Assembly: GCA_033964015.1 (NCBI GenBank)
Contig: CM066913.1
Location: 19,739,854-19,803,853 of the forward strand
DNA: 64,000 nucleotides
Source: Scolanthus callimorphus
Lineage: Eukaryota; Cnidaria; Anthozoa; Actiniaria; Edwardsiidae
Direction of reading: 5' to 3'
Numbering within the stretch: the stretch's first letter is position 1; every line of letters begins with the position of its first letter. Below, one piece after another: positions 30,501 to 42,642 of the stretch. Position numbers and translations under genes: made by a program. Under the pieces are notes generated by a model. It was not told where the DNA came from and ran no database searches. It saw only the letters and a program-made list of their open reading frames with translations.

Positions 30501-33500
30501 AGATAAATACCTTGTTTAAGGGTTTCCAGGTCCATTTTAGGACCCACTAGCTAGGCCAGGACCATTTAGGGCCACCTAGAGACCCGCTAGATGTAGACCT
30601 CTTATTTAGAGCTCTTTCCATTGACCAGGTTATTCCCAACCTCCAGCAGGGCGCTGTCCCATCTCCAGGATTTGCACAGATGTCCAATGAGGCTGGAGCA
30701 GGAGGTCCTGGAATGCAAGGAGGAATGCCAGGATATTTCCAGGTAATATAATTGTAAACATTACATTTATAGTGTGATTCCAGATAAAAAATATAACCCT
30801 GCATAATGTTGAAATATGACCTCCACCCCTCTGGAATGTCCAGTCTGTGATTGCATAAGGAACTTTCATTGGAAATCACAGAGGCTGGGGTCATCTAGAC
30901 TTGCCACAAGTCAACCTCTCCAACAAAAGCGAGCCAAAATGAGTTGCAAAGTGAGATTTATGAGTCAAGAAGCAACGAGCGACCAAGCATGAAAATTTTT
31001 TTTAAAGGACTTTGAAAAAGTCTAAGGGACCATCAGATATTACTTTTAAGGGCTGGAACCATTGCTTGAAATATGCAGCTTAGAATGATTAAAGTTTGTA
31101 TACAATACAATGTAGAAGAATTCCTCTAACTAATTAGTTTTCCTTCTCTAAGCATGTTTTGCTTTGCTAACAAATTATTATCTCTCAGTCATCACAGCCG
31201 ACAGCATCACCACACCCTCCACCCCCATCACATCAAGCACCACAGTACATGCAGAATCAAACGCCGCCTGGCTACATGCCAAACCAGGTAATATATGCAT
31301 AATCAAACAGGAGTGTTAAAGACCTTGCGTCCGATGGGTGTGACAATGTTATGATTGTTTTGTAGGAAATTTTCAAAATAACACCATTAGTTTGTTGTTC
31401 TATGATTCACATCACATAAATAGGGTTTAGACCAAAGGATGGCTCAAAATTCCACAAGATTTTAACGGATTGAGTTCCCTACTTTTACCATCACCTCATT
31501 AGCATAGAGTTTTGTGGGTACAAAACTATTTGTCACGCCCATCAGTTCTATAAGAATTTTCACACTTGTCTCTAGCAAAAGTTTTCCGTATCTCTTCATT
31601 AACGATGCTAGTAGACCATTACATTTACTTTTTTTTAGATGTGCCATTTGTTTTGTCACCTAACTCTAGAATTCTGGTTGCCATTTCTTTCTCCAAATTT
31701 ATGCTGTTGACAGCTAATTTTCAGAAGAGCATTATATCCTTTAAAAACCTACAGATTGACTAAAATTTTGCTCTGTTTGATTCTGCAAGTTATGGTTGCA
31801 ATGTTTGTCCCTGATAGATTTTATTGTTAAATCAATTTTTATTGATTTTGTTCATATATTTTATGTACTCTTAAAGAAAATGCAATATATTGAATTTACA
31901 CAATGTACGGTATAACTTTGTAAAACTAAACTATCTTTTTGTAATTTAATAGCCACCATACATGTCTAGATACCCAGCAGGTCGAGCACCAAATGTCAGA
32001 ATGCCAGGCCAGGTAGGTTCCCTTCAGTTTTATCTAGTAACCGTATAGTACATACAGTGGCAGATCCAGGATGTTAAGAGGGGGGTTCGTTTTTGCTGAT
32101 GAAGTGCAACGGATGAGGAAACAATCTATACCAAGCCTTCTCTGTTGTCCGTGGCCCTACTCACGAGGCAAATCGTGGTTGCTACATCATGAATTTAATA
32201 TGCTGGTATACATTGGGTCACAAAAAAGAAAAGAACCACTCTGAAATGAGAAAAGGTCTTTAGCGAACCGATCTGAAAAAAACAAACGGCTCCTTGGGAG
32301 AGGGGGTTCATTTGCACCCTGCCCCCCCCTCCGCTGGATCTGTGCCTGACATAGTATATCATTCTGAAATCAGCTGCACAATGTAATAACAAAGAGGGCT
32401 ATTTTATGTTAACAAATGGCTGGGCTTACAAGATACAATGGATCATTAAAGTGGTGTTGAACTAAGAAAAAAACAATAAATGTATAACAATTTCTGGAAA
32501 CATTGTATAAGGCTACAGCCCCTTGGGTGACAAGATTCTGCCCTATGACGCCTAATTTTTTTTTATTAGGCGCCATTGGCACATAGAGCGGATTTCACAT
32601 GACTGTCGTGAAAACAATTGCAATTGAGCAATCACTAGCCAATCAGAATCGAGAGAATCACCACTTGCTCCTAAATGGCTTTTTTCTCAGCCAATCACAG
32701 CCGAACCAATTACTGAGTGATTACACAATTGTATTTACTACAGAATTTGATTGGCTGAGAAAAACGATTAGCCAATGAGAACGCAAAGCAATCGCAATTA
32801 CATAACAAGTCTTGACAGTCATGTGAAATCCGCTCTAACAAAAAAAGTTAACGTCTGGCCCTGAATGCCCACAGTGCTAGACCAAGCCAAACTTCCTCTT
32901 TACTGTGCATGTCTGTGTGATACACTCATAAGGCAATGTAATTTTTTGTCTTATTTGCATTGCAATTTTTCTTCTTTTTGTCCTTGTGTGAAAGCAATGT
33001 GATGACGTCACAGAAATCAATTTTTCGATTTAGCAATATTTTGTCCCTTGATTTAGAATGGGCATATTGAATAAAAGTTACCCACAAAAAGTGAGGAAAA
33101 TCGGTTGCAATCCAGCCAACTTATGACCCCTGAATACATGATTTTTTCTTAAAGAAATCACTGTATTTTTAGTTCAGTTCATAAAGTTTTTAACTGTGTC
33201 TAAAGTACAGTGATTTTGTTAAAGAAAATTATGTATTCAGCATACCATATTGTGGTCACGTTTCAAACCGATTCACCTCATTTTTTGCATGCAACGTTCT
33301 TTGGATTTGGTCTTTCATTATTCATGACTACAATCTGAAATTGAAGTGACGTCACCACTTTAGGACTCTATTGGAGTGTATCTGGAGTGTTTTTTTCTTG
33401 TTGTGCTCTTCCTTGGAATTCTGCATTCTTTTGAAAATCGAAATAACTGATTCTTGAACCAGACAAAGTGATTGATCTGTAAAAAAATTAAATGCTTTTT

Positions 33501-36500
33501 CAGTTAATGAAATGGCAGGAAATTTAAAACCTCATTATAGTGCTATTCACTGTTTATCAACATTGCATTGTAATGCTTATGTGCCAACCATAGATTGAAT
33601 AGCGCCATTTGTCCTGTGAACCATCAATGTCTGGTTGGCACATTATCTATATATAACCATCAAAGAGCTTTTATAAATTAAAAAATATACTTCAAATCTC
33701 CAAAACAACTCTGATAAACTACTCATTGCTATGAATGTGCTACTGTGGTTCCTATAATCTTAAACTAATAATACTAAATATTAATATTGGTTCCTACTAA
33801 TCACATAGTCTGTGGAGTTGTGTTATCGTTGTCACCTGAATTTGTTTATCATTAATGTGTCCACTAGATAATATGTATCCCTACCAACCTGCCCCTACTC
33901 CCCACACCCCATCCCATAGCACACACATGGTCCAATAGCGCTGCTGCCCACAGATGACATCAACTAATTAAAACTCAGACAAGCAAAATACATGTTTCTT
34001 CCATTTTCTCAGTTTTCTCTCTAAAATACCTAACAAAATGAATTGGTAAACTGGTAGTTGCACTCATTAGAGCAGAGCTTGTATGTACTCCTACCCTGGC
34101 TCCTATTTCGAGCGTGATCCTTCTGATGGATTTCAGAGGAATTGTTTGTAACCATGGAGTGGGGGGGGGGGGGGGGCACTTTTCAACACCCTTCCGTAGG
34201 GTGGATGGTATATAGCAGATTCTATTAAATATGATTCTATTTAATATTGCTAAACAAATCCTTGTAACCTCAAACAAAAAGAACCAGTCGTTTATATGAA
34301 ACTAGCCACCTAACATCATCCAATCATTTAAATAAACAAACAATATTGTTATGGCAGTGAGTGTCTAGCCTGTTTTTCACTATAAGCTCACCTTTAGACA
34401 TCATTTACCACAAATTCAGAGAAAATACTTAGAGCACTTCACTAGTCCTATGACTATTGGTTAGCGCAGGATTTAAAGGAGTGTTGTCATGTTCCTGGCA
34501 GCATGAAAGTCATGTTAAATGAAAAGTAGCATGTTATAACCCCAGCAAGAAATGTATGATTCCAGAAACATTTCATACCCTCCCCACAGACAGGATTGGA
34601 AATTCAAGAGTCAATTATATCAAACCCCTTCTGTGAGAGTGGTATAGATATATCTCTGGAATTACACAATTTAAAATACTTTTTGATGTGCATTTGAATA
34701 ATTTTATGATAAACAATATAAATAGGTCTCTTAAATGCTGGCAGATTGGCACTAATCAAGGTTTCTTTCTCTCTTTCTCATCTGTACCTTGGTTCCTTCT
34801 CCTCTACCTCTACCTCTGTCTGGTCCTTCAGTTGGTTGTTCTGGTGCCGACAATAAAAGCCTAGCCACTAATGGCGATGGTATGTCCCTACAGCCTCCTG
34901 GTGTAACAGGAGTCCCTGGCGCACACCGTTACTACCTAGTACTATGGATCCTACACGACAACAGAGTCCCTATCAAGGTCAGTATCGCTCAGCTATATCT
35001 GTTATGGTTGTCATAGCAACAGGACATAGGAGCCAGGGGAGGGGTGACCATCAGCTTTGAAAACTGTTCCGCCATGCCTGTTGTCCAGTTGGATATGTTG
35101 GATATTATTTCTTAGGGGCAGACAACAATTTGTGAGAGAATGAGATCAACAAGCTGTGGAAGCAGCTCGCCTTTAGTCCTGTTATACAGTACAAAAGCAG
35201 TTAAAACGTTTTTAGTGGGTAAATCGTATGTACCCCCCCCCCCCCAACACACACACATATAACTCAGCTCCTATGTCCCTGCAAAAACTGGATTCAGGGG
35301 TAGATCCAAGGGGTTAAATAGGGATTACACCCCCTTTTTGCATTTTAAATCCATCATTTGCAGTCACGCCTTTGCCTCAGTCTTTTGTACTAGCCACCCC
35401 CCTTCTGGATGTGCTGTTCAGATTGAGCTAGGAAACTGATGCAAAGCGCTTTCACTTCACAGATGGTAATCTTTCCTTTTACATAAAATCTCGGCAATCG
35501 CACTAAGTTGGTCACGTGACCCCAACTACCTCTTAACGAGATGTTTTTATCAATCATTCAGAAATACAAAGAACCAAGTGAGATTAGTCAGAAACTGAAG
35601 TTTCAGCATAAAACCTCTAGCATGGTGTAAATGGCAGCGAGTTGAATTTTCAAGATTTTACTCAGAATGTTTTGGATTTGGGTCACGTGACCAGATAGTG
35701 CAAGTGGCCTATTGTTTCTTCTTTCAGAATGCACGATATAACAACTTTTCTTCCTACTTTTGGTTCTTCTGGATTTTCCAGAAAAAAATCGTTATCATTT
35801 TTATCCACAGGCCAACCAATGCAAGGCCCTATGACGAGAATGAATCCCCAAGAGTCCCTGTACAACCGTAATCATTCACTATACTCTTTTTATAGTAATT
35901 AATCTCTGTGGTATACCACCGTATGCATTGCTACGCTACGCGACCTCAAAATTCACTGTTGCGATTGGCGAAAGAATTCACTGTTTGCGATTTGGCAGAA
36001 AGTTAAACATTTTAGGCAAGAAAGCCAAGGATAGCTTAGAAGAAGAGGCCGAATCCAGCGTTTTGGTTTGATTGATAGCTAAAATCGCCAATCGCAACAT
36101 TGAAGTCTGAGGTCGGCGTAGCAATGCATACAGTGGTAAAATATGTTGCTCACTAATCTCTACCTATAAACTTTTTTTCGCTTGCATTAATAATGCTTTC
36201 CAACGTAACATCGTGCAGTTGGAAAGCGTTTTCATTACGGTTCTGAGCATATGAATCACAATTATATAATTGTTTGTTCTTCACGACAGAACAATTGTTT
36301 TATGATGTAAGTTACATAACTACGTTTAGCATAAGTTTTTACAAATATTCGTATAAATACGACAGAATTATGATAATTTTTCATCTCGCCTGTTGGACGC
36401 CGTAGAGTATTTTGTTACCAATCTCTTCTATGATTATGGGCGATCTCGCGTGGTACCATTGTCCGCAGCACCCAGCACGAGTCACACTCATATCGTGTTG

Positions 36501-39500
36501 TTTTCTTTGCGCTTTATCGCGCGTGGCGAAGGGTAGTAATGAATCTAATGTGTTCTTGAGAAGATACATTAGGTACAAGAATCTCCAAGCTTTACTCAAT
36601 GGCGAGCAGCCGGATCCCTGTGTCATTTCTTACCCCCCGCGACACAGGAATCCCGCGCGCCCAAAAAATAAAATATCCGAAAAAAACCACTCGACTTGCT
36701 TGAGAAAATATGGCGATAATAACTCTCCAGACCAATCAGATAAAGAAAAACAAAGGAAAGAGAATCACTATTTTCCGCTAGGTTCCCATATACGAAGTCT
36801 TTAAAAATCGTATATCCTGTTATGAGTACCACATGTGCTTATATCTGACCATAAATCCTGAGAAAAGTCTTTCTTTCATGGTAATTTGATCAATTTTTGT
36901 GTCTAAGCCAATGAAATCGCCGATATTTTCAATAGAAATAATTGCATTCCAGCATGCTCTGCCGTTTGCTTGGGTAGTTCTTACACGGACCATTACTTAA
37001 CAAGTGAAGATTGGAACTATGGTACTCGAGTATATGCCCAGAGTATTAGAGGATTTTAGCATGGAAATGATGATTGATTTTGAATTTCATTTTTCTATAG
37101 ACTATGGAATGCGACCTCCGCCAAATAATGCTGTAGCACCTGGTGTAAATATGTCTATGTGAGTAGGATAATTAGGAGTGTCTGTCTGTCACTGACTGTT
37201 TTGTTTTGTATATCTATCTGTCTGTCTGTCTGCCTGCCTGCCTGTAGTTGTGTTTGCCAATCTGTCTGTCACCAATTGTCTGTCTCTGTCTGTTTGATCT
37301 GGCCATCTCTGTCTGTTTGTCTGTGTGGTCCTCGGTCCTGTCTGCTCTGGCCGTGTCTCTTTGTTTTTCTGTCTGTCATTGTATGTCTCTCTCCTCTCAA
37401 TGCCTGTCTCTCTATCCATGTGTTTTTCGTCTGGTCATCTCTGTCTGTCTGGTCCTGTGTTCGTCTGGTCTGGCCGTTTCCTCTCTGTCTGTCTCTCTAT
37501 CCATGTGTCTGTCTGTCTGCCTGGTCCTGTGTTCGTCTGATCTGGCCTTTTCTTCTATATGTCTACTGTCTCTCTATCCATCTCTATCACCTCTTCAATG
37601 TGATTTTTCAGTTTTTTGCGATGTTTATCTCCAATTCTCTGACTTTTCCTTTGGTACCTTTTAGGGGCAATCGACCATGGAATCCAACGACATCGGTAAG
37701 CTTTTGTTTTCCTCTCATCTTTAGGTCAGACTCTTCAAATGTTTGCTTCAACTCTATGCTGTCCAAACTAAAACTCGTATGTTTTGCTTCACTGGGCAAT
37801 AGTTGACATTAGTATATACCAATCAGTGAATAGTAATTTTTGTGCTCTGATTGGTTACTGAAATAGTAGATAGAGCAGATTTCAGATGACCATCGTGAAA
37901 GTAAACGCAATTGTGCAATCACTAGCCAATCAGAAACAAGAGTAATTACAACTTACTGCTGAACTTTCCAGCCTAGCCAATCAGGAGCCGAACCAATTGG
38001 CTAGTAATTCCTTGCTTGTACTTAGTTCGCAATTTGATTGGTTGATAGAAATACGCAGCCAATGAGAGAGCAAACCAATTGCAAACACGACGGTCATCTG
38101 AAATCCGCTCTATCCAACACTATTTACTGTTTTGAGAAAACTCTCAAAATGGCGGCTCATTTCGCGCGCGATACTGCGTTTTGAATATTTTAATCCACCG
38201 TATTTTATTCTGCTGATTTGGTATATACTGAAACAACTATCCCCCTCAGGATCGGTGCCTAGCACTGGATATATACCCCCCTTAAGGGGATAGTTGTTAA
38301 ATAATTGCATTGTCTCCGCACTGCGCTCATGTTTCTCTTTCTGGTCTTGTTAGGTCTCCGGTCCTCCAGGAACTCCTATAATGCCTAGTCCACAAGGTAG
38401 ATAGCCATCAGATCTCGTACCCACATCGTGGGTGCATTCTCGAACCCAGAGCTCCCCGGCTCGTAACCTCGCGGGGGAGGCTCTGGTAACAGCCACTGAC
38501 GCATGCGCGAGATTTAATAGCGCTGAGAGAAATAGCTTTCAGCGCATGCTCCAACGCTCAAAATCACCAATCAGCGACGGCCCTCAAATGGATGTCCCCA
38601 GAGCCTCCCCTGCGAGCAGACGAGCTGGGGAGCTCTGGGTACGAGAATGAACGTGGGAGAGGCTCTGGTGACAGCCATTGACGCTTGCGCGAGATTTGAT
38701 ACAGAGCCGTCGAGAGGAAGAACTTTTTGCGCGCGCCAAAATTTCTTAAAGAGTCAGCCAATCAGCGAAGGCTCTGAAAGAGTTGCCGCCAGAGCCTCCC
38801 TCCCCCGCGAGGTGACGAGCCAGGGAACTCGGTACGGGAGTCACACATTTGAAGCACATTTTCACAATTCTATACTTCCACTTTCTTGCTAGATATAGCA
38901 TAATCTTGTTCTTGAACTTCTGCAGATACTGCTAGTTCAGGAAGCGAATCTATGTATGCAATGATGAAATCCGTACCAGGTGGAAATATACCCGGGGTGA
39001 GTCTTCAGTGTTATACCACACCTCGGTAACCCAATAGACCTTTATAACGTTTATATGGCTTAATATTCTGATATTTCAGGTGCGGATCTAGGGGTTGCAC
39101 CTGTGAGAGTGATCGATTAGTAGTTATTTGAACTCTGTACAGGTCATAACTAGTCCAATTTAGTGCTGCAGCCCCCCCCCCCCCCCCCCCCCCCCTTTGA
39201 AATATCCTGGATCCGCCACTCTAGATATCATGAAGCAAAATCGAGTTCGAAATTCATCGCATCCGTATTATTAAAATAGCAAAAATACAAGAAGGTTGCA
39301 TGAATACTGGTCATTTTTGCAATAATTGTATGCAATGCGCTACCGGCCTCGTTAGGCCTATTAATATGCTAGAAAGACGTTGTATTCTACTCAACTGTCC
39401 TACAATGCGCTGTGCCTTTAGGTTTTCTGTTGCCCTGTAGTTTCTGCAGCGTAATATGATGTAGTTTTAAAATGCTTTCTTGTGCCTCAACACGAAACTA

Positions 39501-42500
39501 TCGCTTTTCACTTCTATTCTATTTGCATACACCCTCGCCCTATTAATGTGCGTGGGATAATTATAACAGCCATATAGGTAAAGGGTATAAACTAACCACA
39601 AAATACACGGCCGCTCAAATATAGGAAGGCAATTCATATTTATTAGTAGAAACCCACTCGCATACTATCACGAATCCTGCAATCTGGCTCCGCTACTCGC
39701 TATCTATCACGTAATAGTAGAGTAAACGCTAGCGCAAAGCTACCTAAAACCATGAAAAATACGTTTTAGCAACAACTCGAAGGTAGTATGTTAGTGGGTT
39801 TCTACTAAAACAATTAGGCTACTCGTTTTCGTTTTCTATGAGTCAAATAGTCAAGTCGCTATGCGCCTCGTTAACTATCTAATGGCTCATAGAAAACTCG
39901 AACTAATTGTTAAATATACTATAGAGTGGATTATGTTGACATGGAATGGAATAGAATGAACTTTATTTAGAGTGGGGAACAAATAGAGTATACTAAACTT
40001 GTGTTATACTAAAAAAAATATGTCTGTCTGTTTGTCCGTTTGTCTTCCCTTCCGTTTGTCGTCTGTCTATCTGTTTGTCGTCTGTCTACAGAAAATCAAA
40101 TAATAACACCCTTTCTTTTCCTTTCCTTTTCTTTTTCAGTATGGAATGAGTGGGGGTCCAGAACCCCTATGTCGATGGAGGGCAAGAACCTTCACTTGTA
40201 ATGAACGGTAAGAACTGACTTACTCATCAACTGCTATTGGCTGGTTTCCTTTCCCCGCTACACCACGAATGTAAGCAACGCATTTCCATTCTCGTACCCA
40301 GAGATCCCCGGCTGCATCACCTCGCGGGGAGGCTCTGGAGACAGCCACTGACGCGCGAGTTTTGATACAGAAAGCGCGACCATAAGTTGAGAAAAATAAT
40401 TTTCTGCGCATGCCTCAATCCAATCAACGAAACATCAACTCCATTCTCGAACCCAGAGCTCCCCGGCTCGTAACCTCGGGGGAGGCTCTGGTGACAGCCA
40501 CTGACGCATGCGCGAGATTTAATACAGAGCCGCTGAGAGAAAGACCTTTCAGCGCATGCTCAAAATCAACCAATCAGCGACGGCCCTCAAATGGATGCCC
40601 CCAGAGCCTCCCCTGCGAGCAGACGAGCTGGGGAGCTCTGGGTACGAGAATTGACTATATTCCAGTTATCTTCGTTCTATTGAAGACTATCAATAGAACA
40701 AAGCAATGTGTTTAAATGAACATTGAAATTGTGTTTTCTTTTCTGCAAACACATAAAATGTTTTTGTTTCTTTCAGATACAAACCCCGGCGATATGGATG
40801 GTCTATCGAAGGCAAGTTAAAGATCTCTTATAGCCAGTAATATTACATTTCACGTTCAAGCCTCGTTGATACGTTTTGTTTTTGTCTTTTTCGTTTATTT
40901 TGTTTGCTTGTGACCACTAGAATGGTTTGTCGTACAAGTGCTGGCCAGACGTTTGGAGTCTTACTAGGGCTACGGTCCCTTGTTTATTTTGTCCACAATC
41001 TTGTTTACTTGTTTACGTTTTTCAACAATGGTGTTATGTCATTCCAACGTTATCTTCTAAAATGCAGTGGCTTGACACCGAATCGCAATATGGCAGCAAA
41101 TTTGAATAACTATTGTTCTTGACTTACTAAGCCTCCCATTCATGTGAAAACACGAGGCTAGTAAATCAAGAACAATTGTTATTCAAATTTGCCCCCACAT
41201 TTCGATTCGGTGTATTATTTTCTATTGTCTAACGCGAATATTCACTTCCATAGGACACATCTAACGACCACCACCCTGGTACACCGCGAGAAGATGGTTC
41301 AGAATTCGGTGGCTTATTGCCTTTTTCCCAAGATAATGTAAGTACACCATGATAATTCTGCATTGTCTGCGCGGGGGCAGGGGACAGGTATTTAGCAATC
41401 TCGCCGAGTCGCCATGCTACGAACGACTAACCTTGGTATCACCTCTATTAAGCGGCCACTTTTCAATGTATTGTCACTCAAGTACTATATTTACATATCT
41501 CCATTCAGCGGCCAACCTCTATTAAGCGGCCACTTGGCTCGGTACCGAGAGTGACCGCTTATAGAGGTACCTCTGTTCTATATTTACATACCTCCATTTA
41601 ATAGAGGTACCACTGTATATAGATGTTCTGAAAACGCGGCTCGCGATGCACTATGGTCTTTGCTGTAATGACTTCGCAATGAAGGTTTTTGGTGAACTGT
41701 TTGAAAAAGAGGTGAGAAAAGGTGAAGCTTTACTAAGAATTTTTCGATCTGTGCCACACTTTCTGAAAGCTGTATTTTACAACATTGTAATTATTATAAT
41801 CGCAAAAAAAAGATCGTTCTTGCAATCTCGTTAAACAAATAGTCTAGGTGAACATTTCTCGAGTCAAACAATAGAATCATCATCAACTTGACTCAGTTAA
41901 GGATATGACAGAGCAGAGGTGATTTTAGAAGATTCTTTAAACAATAATATTTCTGTCAGAGGTTTTCGATTCATATTCACTGTAAACAAAGAATGGGGTA
42001 TACTTCGTAATAGCAAAAAATCAACACTATATTGGGTTGTTGAACAAAAATATCCACACCCCACCTTAGAGGAGCCTGGAATTCTGGGTGGGTATCCTAG
42101 TACTGGAGCAAAATCCTACAGTGGGTATTCCCAAAATATGGAATTACAGGGTGGATAAACAATTTCCAGGGGGGTCATGAGAAAATTCACTTGTCAGGGT
42201 GGGTAGAGACAACCAGAAATTTCCACTGAGGGTGGGTGCCTGAAATTGGGCTCCTCGATAGGGGGTGCCGACTTTTTTTGCGACTATCCATTGAACTTGG
42301 CTGTTCAGGTCTTTGTACGAGGATACGAAAGGTAGGTTCGTGGGCATTTGGTTGTAAAACATATACATATTTATCCGTACATTTTTATGTATAATAATCT
42401 GACTGATATCGTCATGGCAACCATAGGTCATTTGACATAATAACCACGTTAGCAAGCAGGAAATACAAAACTAATCACTCATTCGCTCATCAAAAAATGC

Positions 42501-42642
42501 ATGCGTCCTTCATCCGGGATCTTCTTGTTTTCAATCCGGGAACTTGTAATCTTTCGTTCCTGACTTGCTGTGGTGCTATAAATCTTACGGCCCATTTCCT
42601 GTAATAATATCTACTATTCATTTGCAGACGTTTGCAAGCTAA
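24596..42642 (+). CDS. SSBP: Sequence-specific single-stranded-DNA-binding protein (SSBP/SSDP, LUFS domain)
   Basis: Cofactor of LDB1/Chip and LIM-homeodomain factors; it stabilises LDB1 and acts in nuclear transcription complexes. Exons: 24596-24651, 24865-24937, 25093-25154, 25420-25504, 30629-30742, 31189-31287, 31953-32012, 34894-34977, 35811-35867, 37101-37158, 37665-37695, 38354-38396, 38926-38996, 40140-40207, 40777-40811, 41254-41337, then a terminal exon (42628-42642 gives TFAS and stop; see also 44639). Exons 1-4 encode the LUFS/LisH part: [54 protein letters not shown]. The rest is Pro/Gly/Met-rich with family landmarks [29 protein letters not shown] and PGTPREDG. All phases fit. 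Exon 8 needs one base (CC to CCC near 34926); exon 14 needs two (near 40166 and 40181). Exon 5 could start at 30647 instead. About 365-400 residues, as in the family. The paralog number (SSBP2/3/4) cannot be assigned. Confidence 0.9.
25505..30628 (+). other. SSBP intron 4 (5.1 kb)
   Basis: It separates the LUFS-domain exons from the Pro/Gly-rich exons. It is mostly AT-rich unique DNA from 25505 to 29560 with no gene I recognise; frames at 26471 and 28855 look like chance. The last kilobase holds repeat pieces described separately. Transcriptional enhancers could lie here, but nothing in the sequence proves it. Confidence 0.7.
29583..30205. repeat. Repeat of the 'ACCTGCCAACTCTCC' family with an inner inverted segment
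   Basis: It starts GCATACCTGGCAACTCTCCT. 'tagcctgaatttcagacatattttccctc' (29704) reappears inverted near 30125-30160 ('aaacgtctgaaattcaggcta'). The right side has 'ctcccgatttggagctttcagg'. Non-coding and related to 105-358 and 18545. Confidence 0.5.
32586..32835. mobile_element. TA-flanked CCAAT-rich MITE, copy 2
   Basis: Starts GAGCGGATTTCACATGACTG, ends with the inverse, flanked by TA on both sides; 250 bp. The interior has several 'agccaat' and 'attggct' boxes. It is in SSBP intron 7. Confidence 0.8.
32999..33358. repeat. 360-bp inverted-repeat element with TGACGTCA in both ends
   Basis: GTGATGACGTCACAG on the left and GAAGTGACGTCACCAC on the right form the ends, each with the CRE octamer. 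Inner arms pair around 'aaagaaat/attt' and 'cactgt' segments. SSBP intron 7. Confidence 0.6.
35913..36138. mobile_element. 226-bp MITE in SSBP intron 9
   Basis: The ends are TACCACCGTATGCATTGCTACG and the inverse GCGTAGCAATGCATACAGTGGTA. Inner arms pair around 'ttgcgattgg' and 'ccaatcgcaa'. Confidence 0.75.
36691..37000. repeat. Dispersed ~315-bp repeat, copy 2
   Basis: Same orientation as 4798-5114 and very similar along its whole length, ending GGACCATTACTTAA. It ends about 100 bp before SSBP exon 10. Confidence 0.8.
37185..37600 (+). repeat. (CTGT)-rich polypyrimidine tract just upstream of a 31-base SSBP exon
   Basis: About 400 bp of CTGT/CTGCC/CTCT runs fill most of SSBP intron 10. The 31-base exon 37665-37695 follows within 70 bp. 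The long open frames here on both strands are products of the repeat. A similar shorter tgtctgtttgtc tract lies at about 40020-40090, again upstream of an SSBP exon. Confidence 0.9.
37873..38110. mobile_element. TA-flanked CCAAT-rich MITE, copy 3
   Basis: Starts GAGCAGATTTCAGATGACC, ends with the inverse; TA at 37871-37872 and 38111-38112. Its interior is close to that of copy 1 in reverse order. SSBP intron 11. Confidence 0.8.
38436..38648. mobile_element. GC-rich 213-bp MITE in SSBP intron 12
   Basis: The ends are ATTCTCGAACCCAGAGCTCC and the inverse GGAGCTCTGGGTACGAGAAT. Directly after it (about 38653-38835) is a degraded relative with 'gaggctctggtgacagcca' and 'gagcctccctcc'. The interior contains 'cgcatgcgcgagattt'. 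Confidence 0.75.
39172..39195. repeat. C24 tract in SSBP intron 13
   Basis: An uninterrupted C run, one of the longest in the window. It sits in a 'ggatccgccact'-type repeat fragment. Confidence 0.95.
40288..40651. mobile_element. Two adjoining GC-rich MITE copies in SSBP intron 14
   Basis: 40443-40651 is a nearly full copy of the 38436-38648 element with ATTCTCGAACCCAGAGCTCC ends. 40288-40442 is a truncated relative that keeps the left end (ATTCTCGTACCCAGAGATCC) and runs into the full copy, as if the second element had inserted in the first. Confidence 0.7.
40812..41253 (+). other. Probable GC-AG intron of SSBP (intron 15)
   Basis: The upstream exon ends GATGGTCTATCGAAG and is followed by GCAAGT, the best match to the GC-donor consensus. 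The downstream exon begins after 'cttccatag' with GACACATCTAAC. Both sides are phase 0 with this junction and the protein aligns with the family (DMDGLSK, then PGTPREDG). The nearest GT (40816) would shift the frame. Confidence 0.7.
41441..41625. mobile_element. 'CTCTATTAAGCGGCCAC' repeat, copy 1 (pogo-like end)
   Basis: It has repeated and inverted copies of 'cctctattaagcggccact' and 'tagaggtacc' with 'tatttacatacctcc' between, ending 'ggtaccactgta'. The same modules form 59431-59697. It is a fragment of a MITE family with CAGTGGTACC-type ends. Confidence 0.6.
42046..42285. repeat. Repeat with 'AAAATATCCACACCCC' and 'CTCCTCGATAGGGGGT' ends
   Basis: The left part resembles the arm of 417-545. 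The right part resembles the right end of 3625-4605. Inside are 'ggtgggta' and 'ggaattctggg' motifs. Both ends are C/G-rich; possibly a mixed element. Confidence 0.45.

Noticed and set aside
37159..37806. 215-codon Cys/Leu/Ser-rich plus-strand frame resembling a membrane protein
   Set aside because: It is a translation of the CTGT-rich intron tract and overlaps the real SSBP exon 11 in another frame context.
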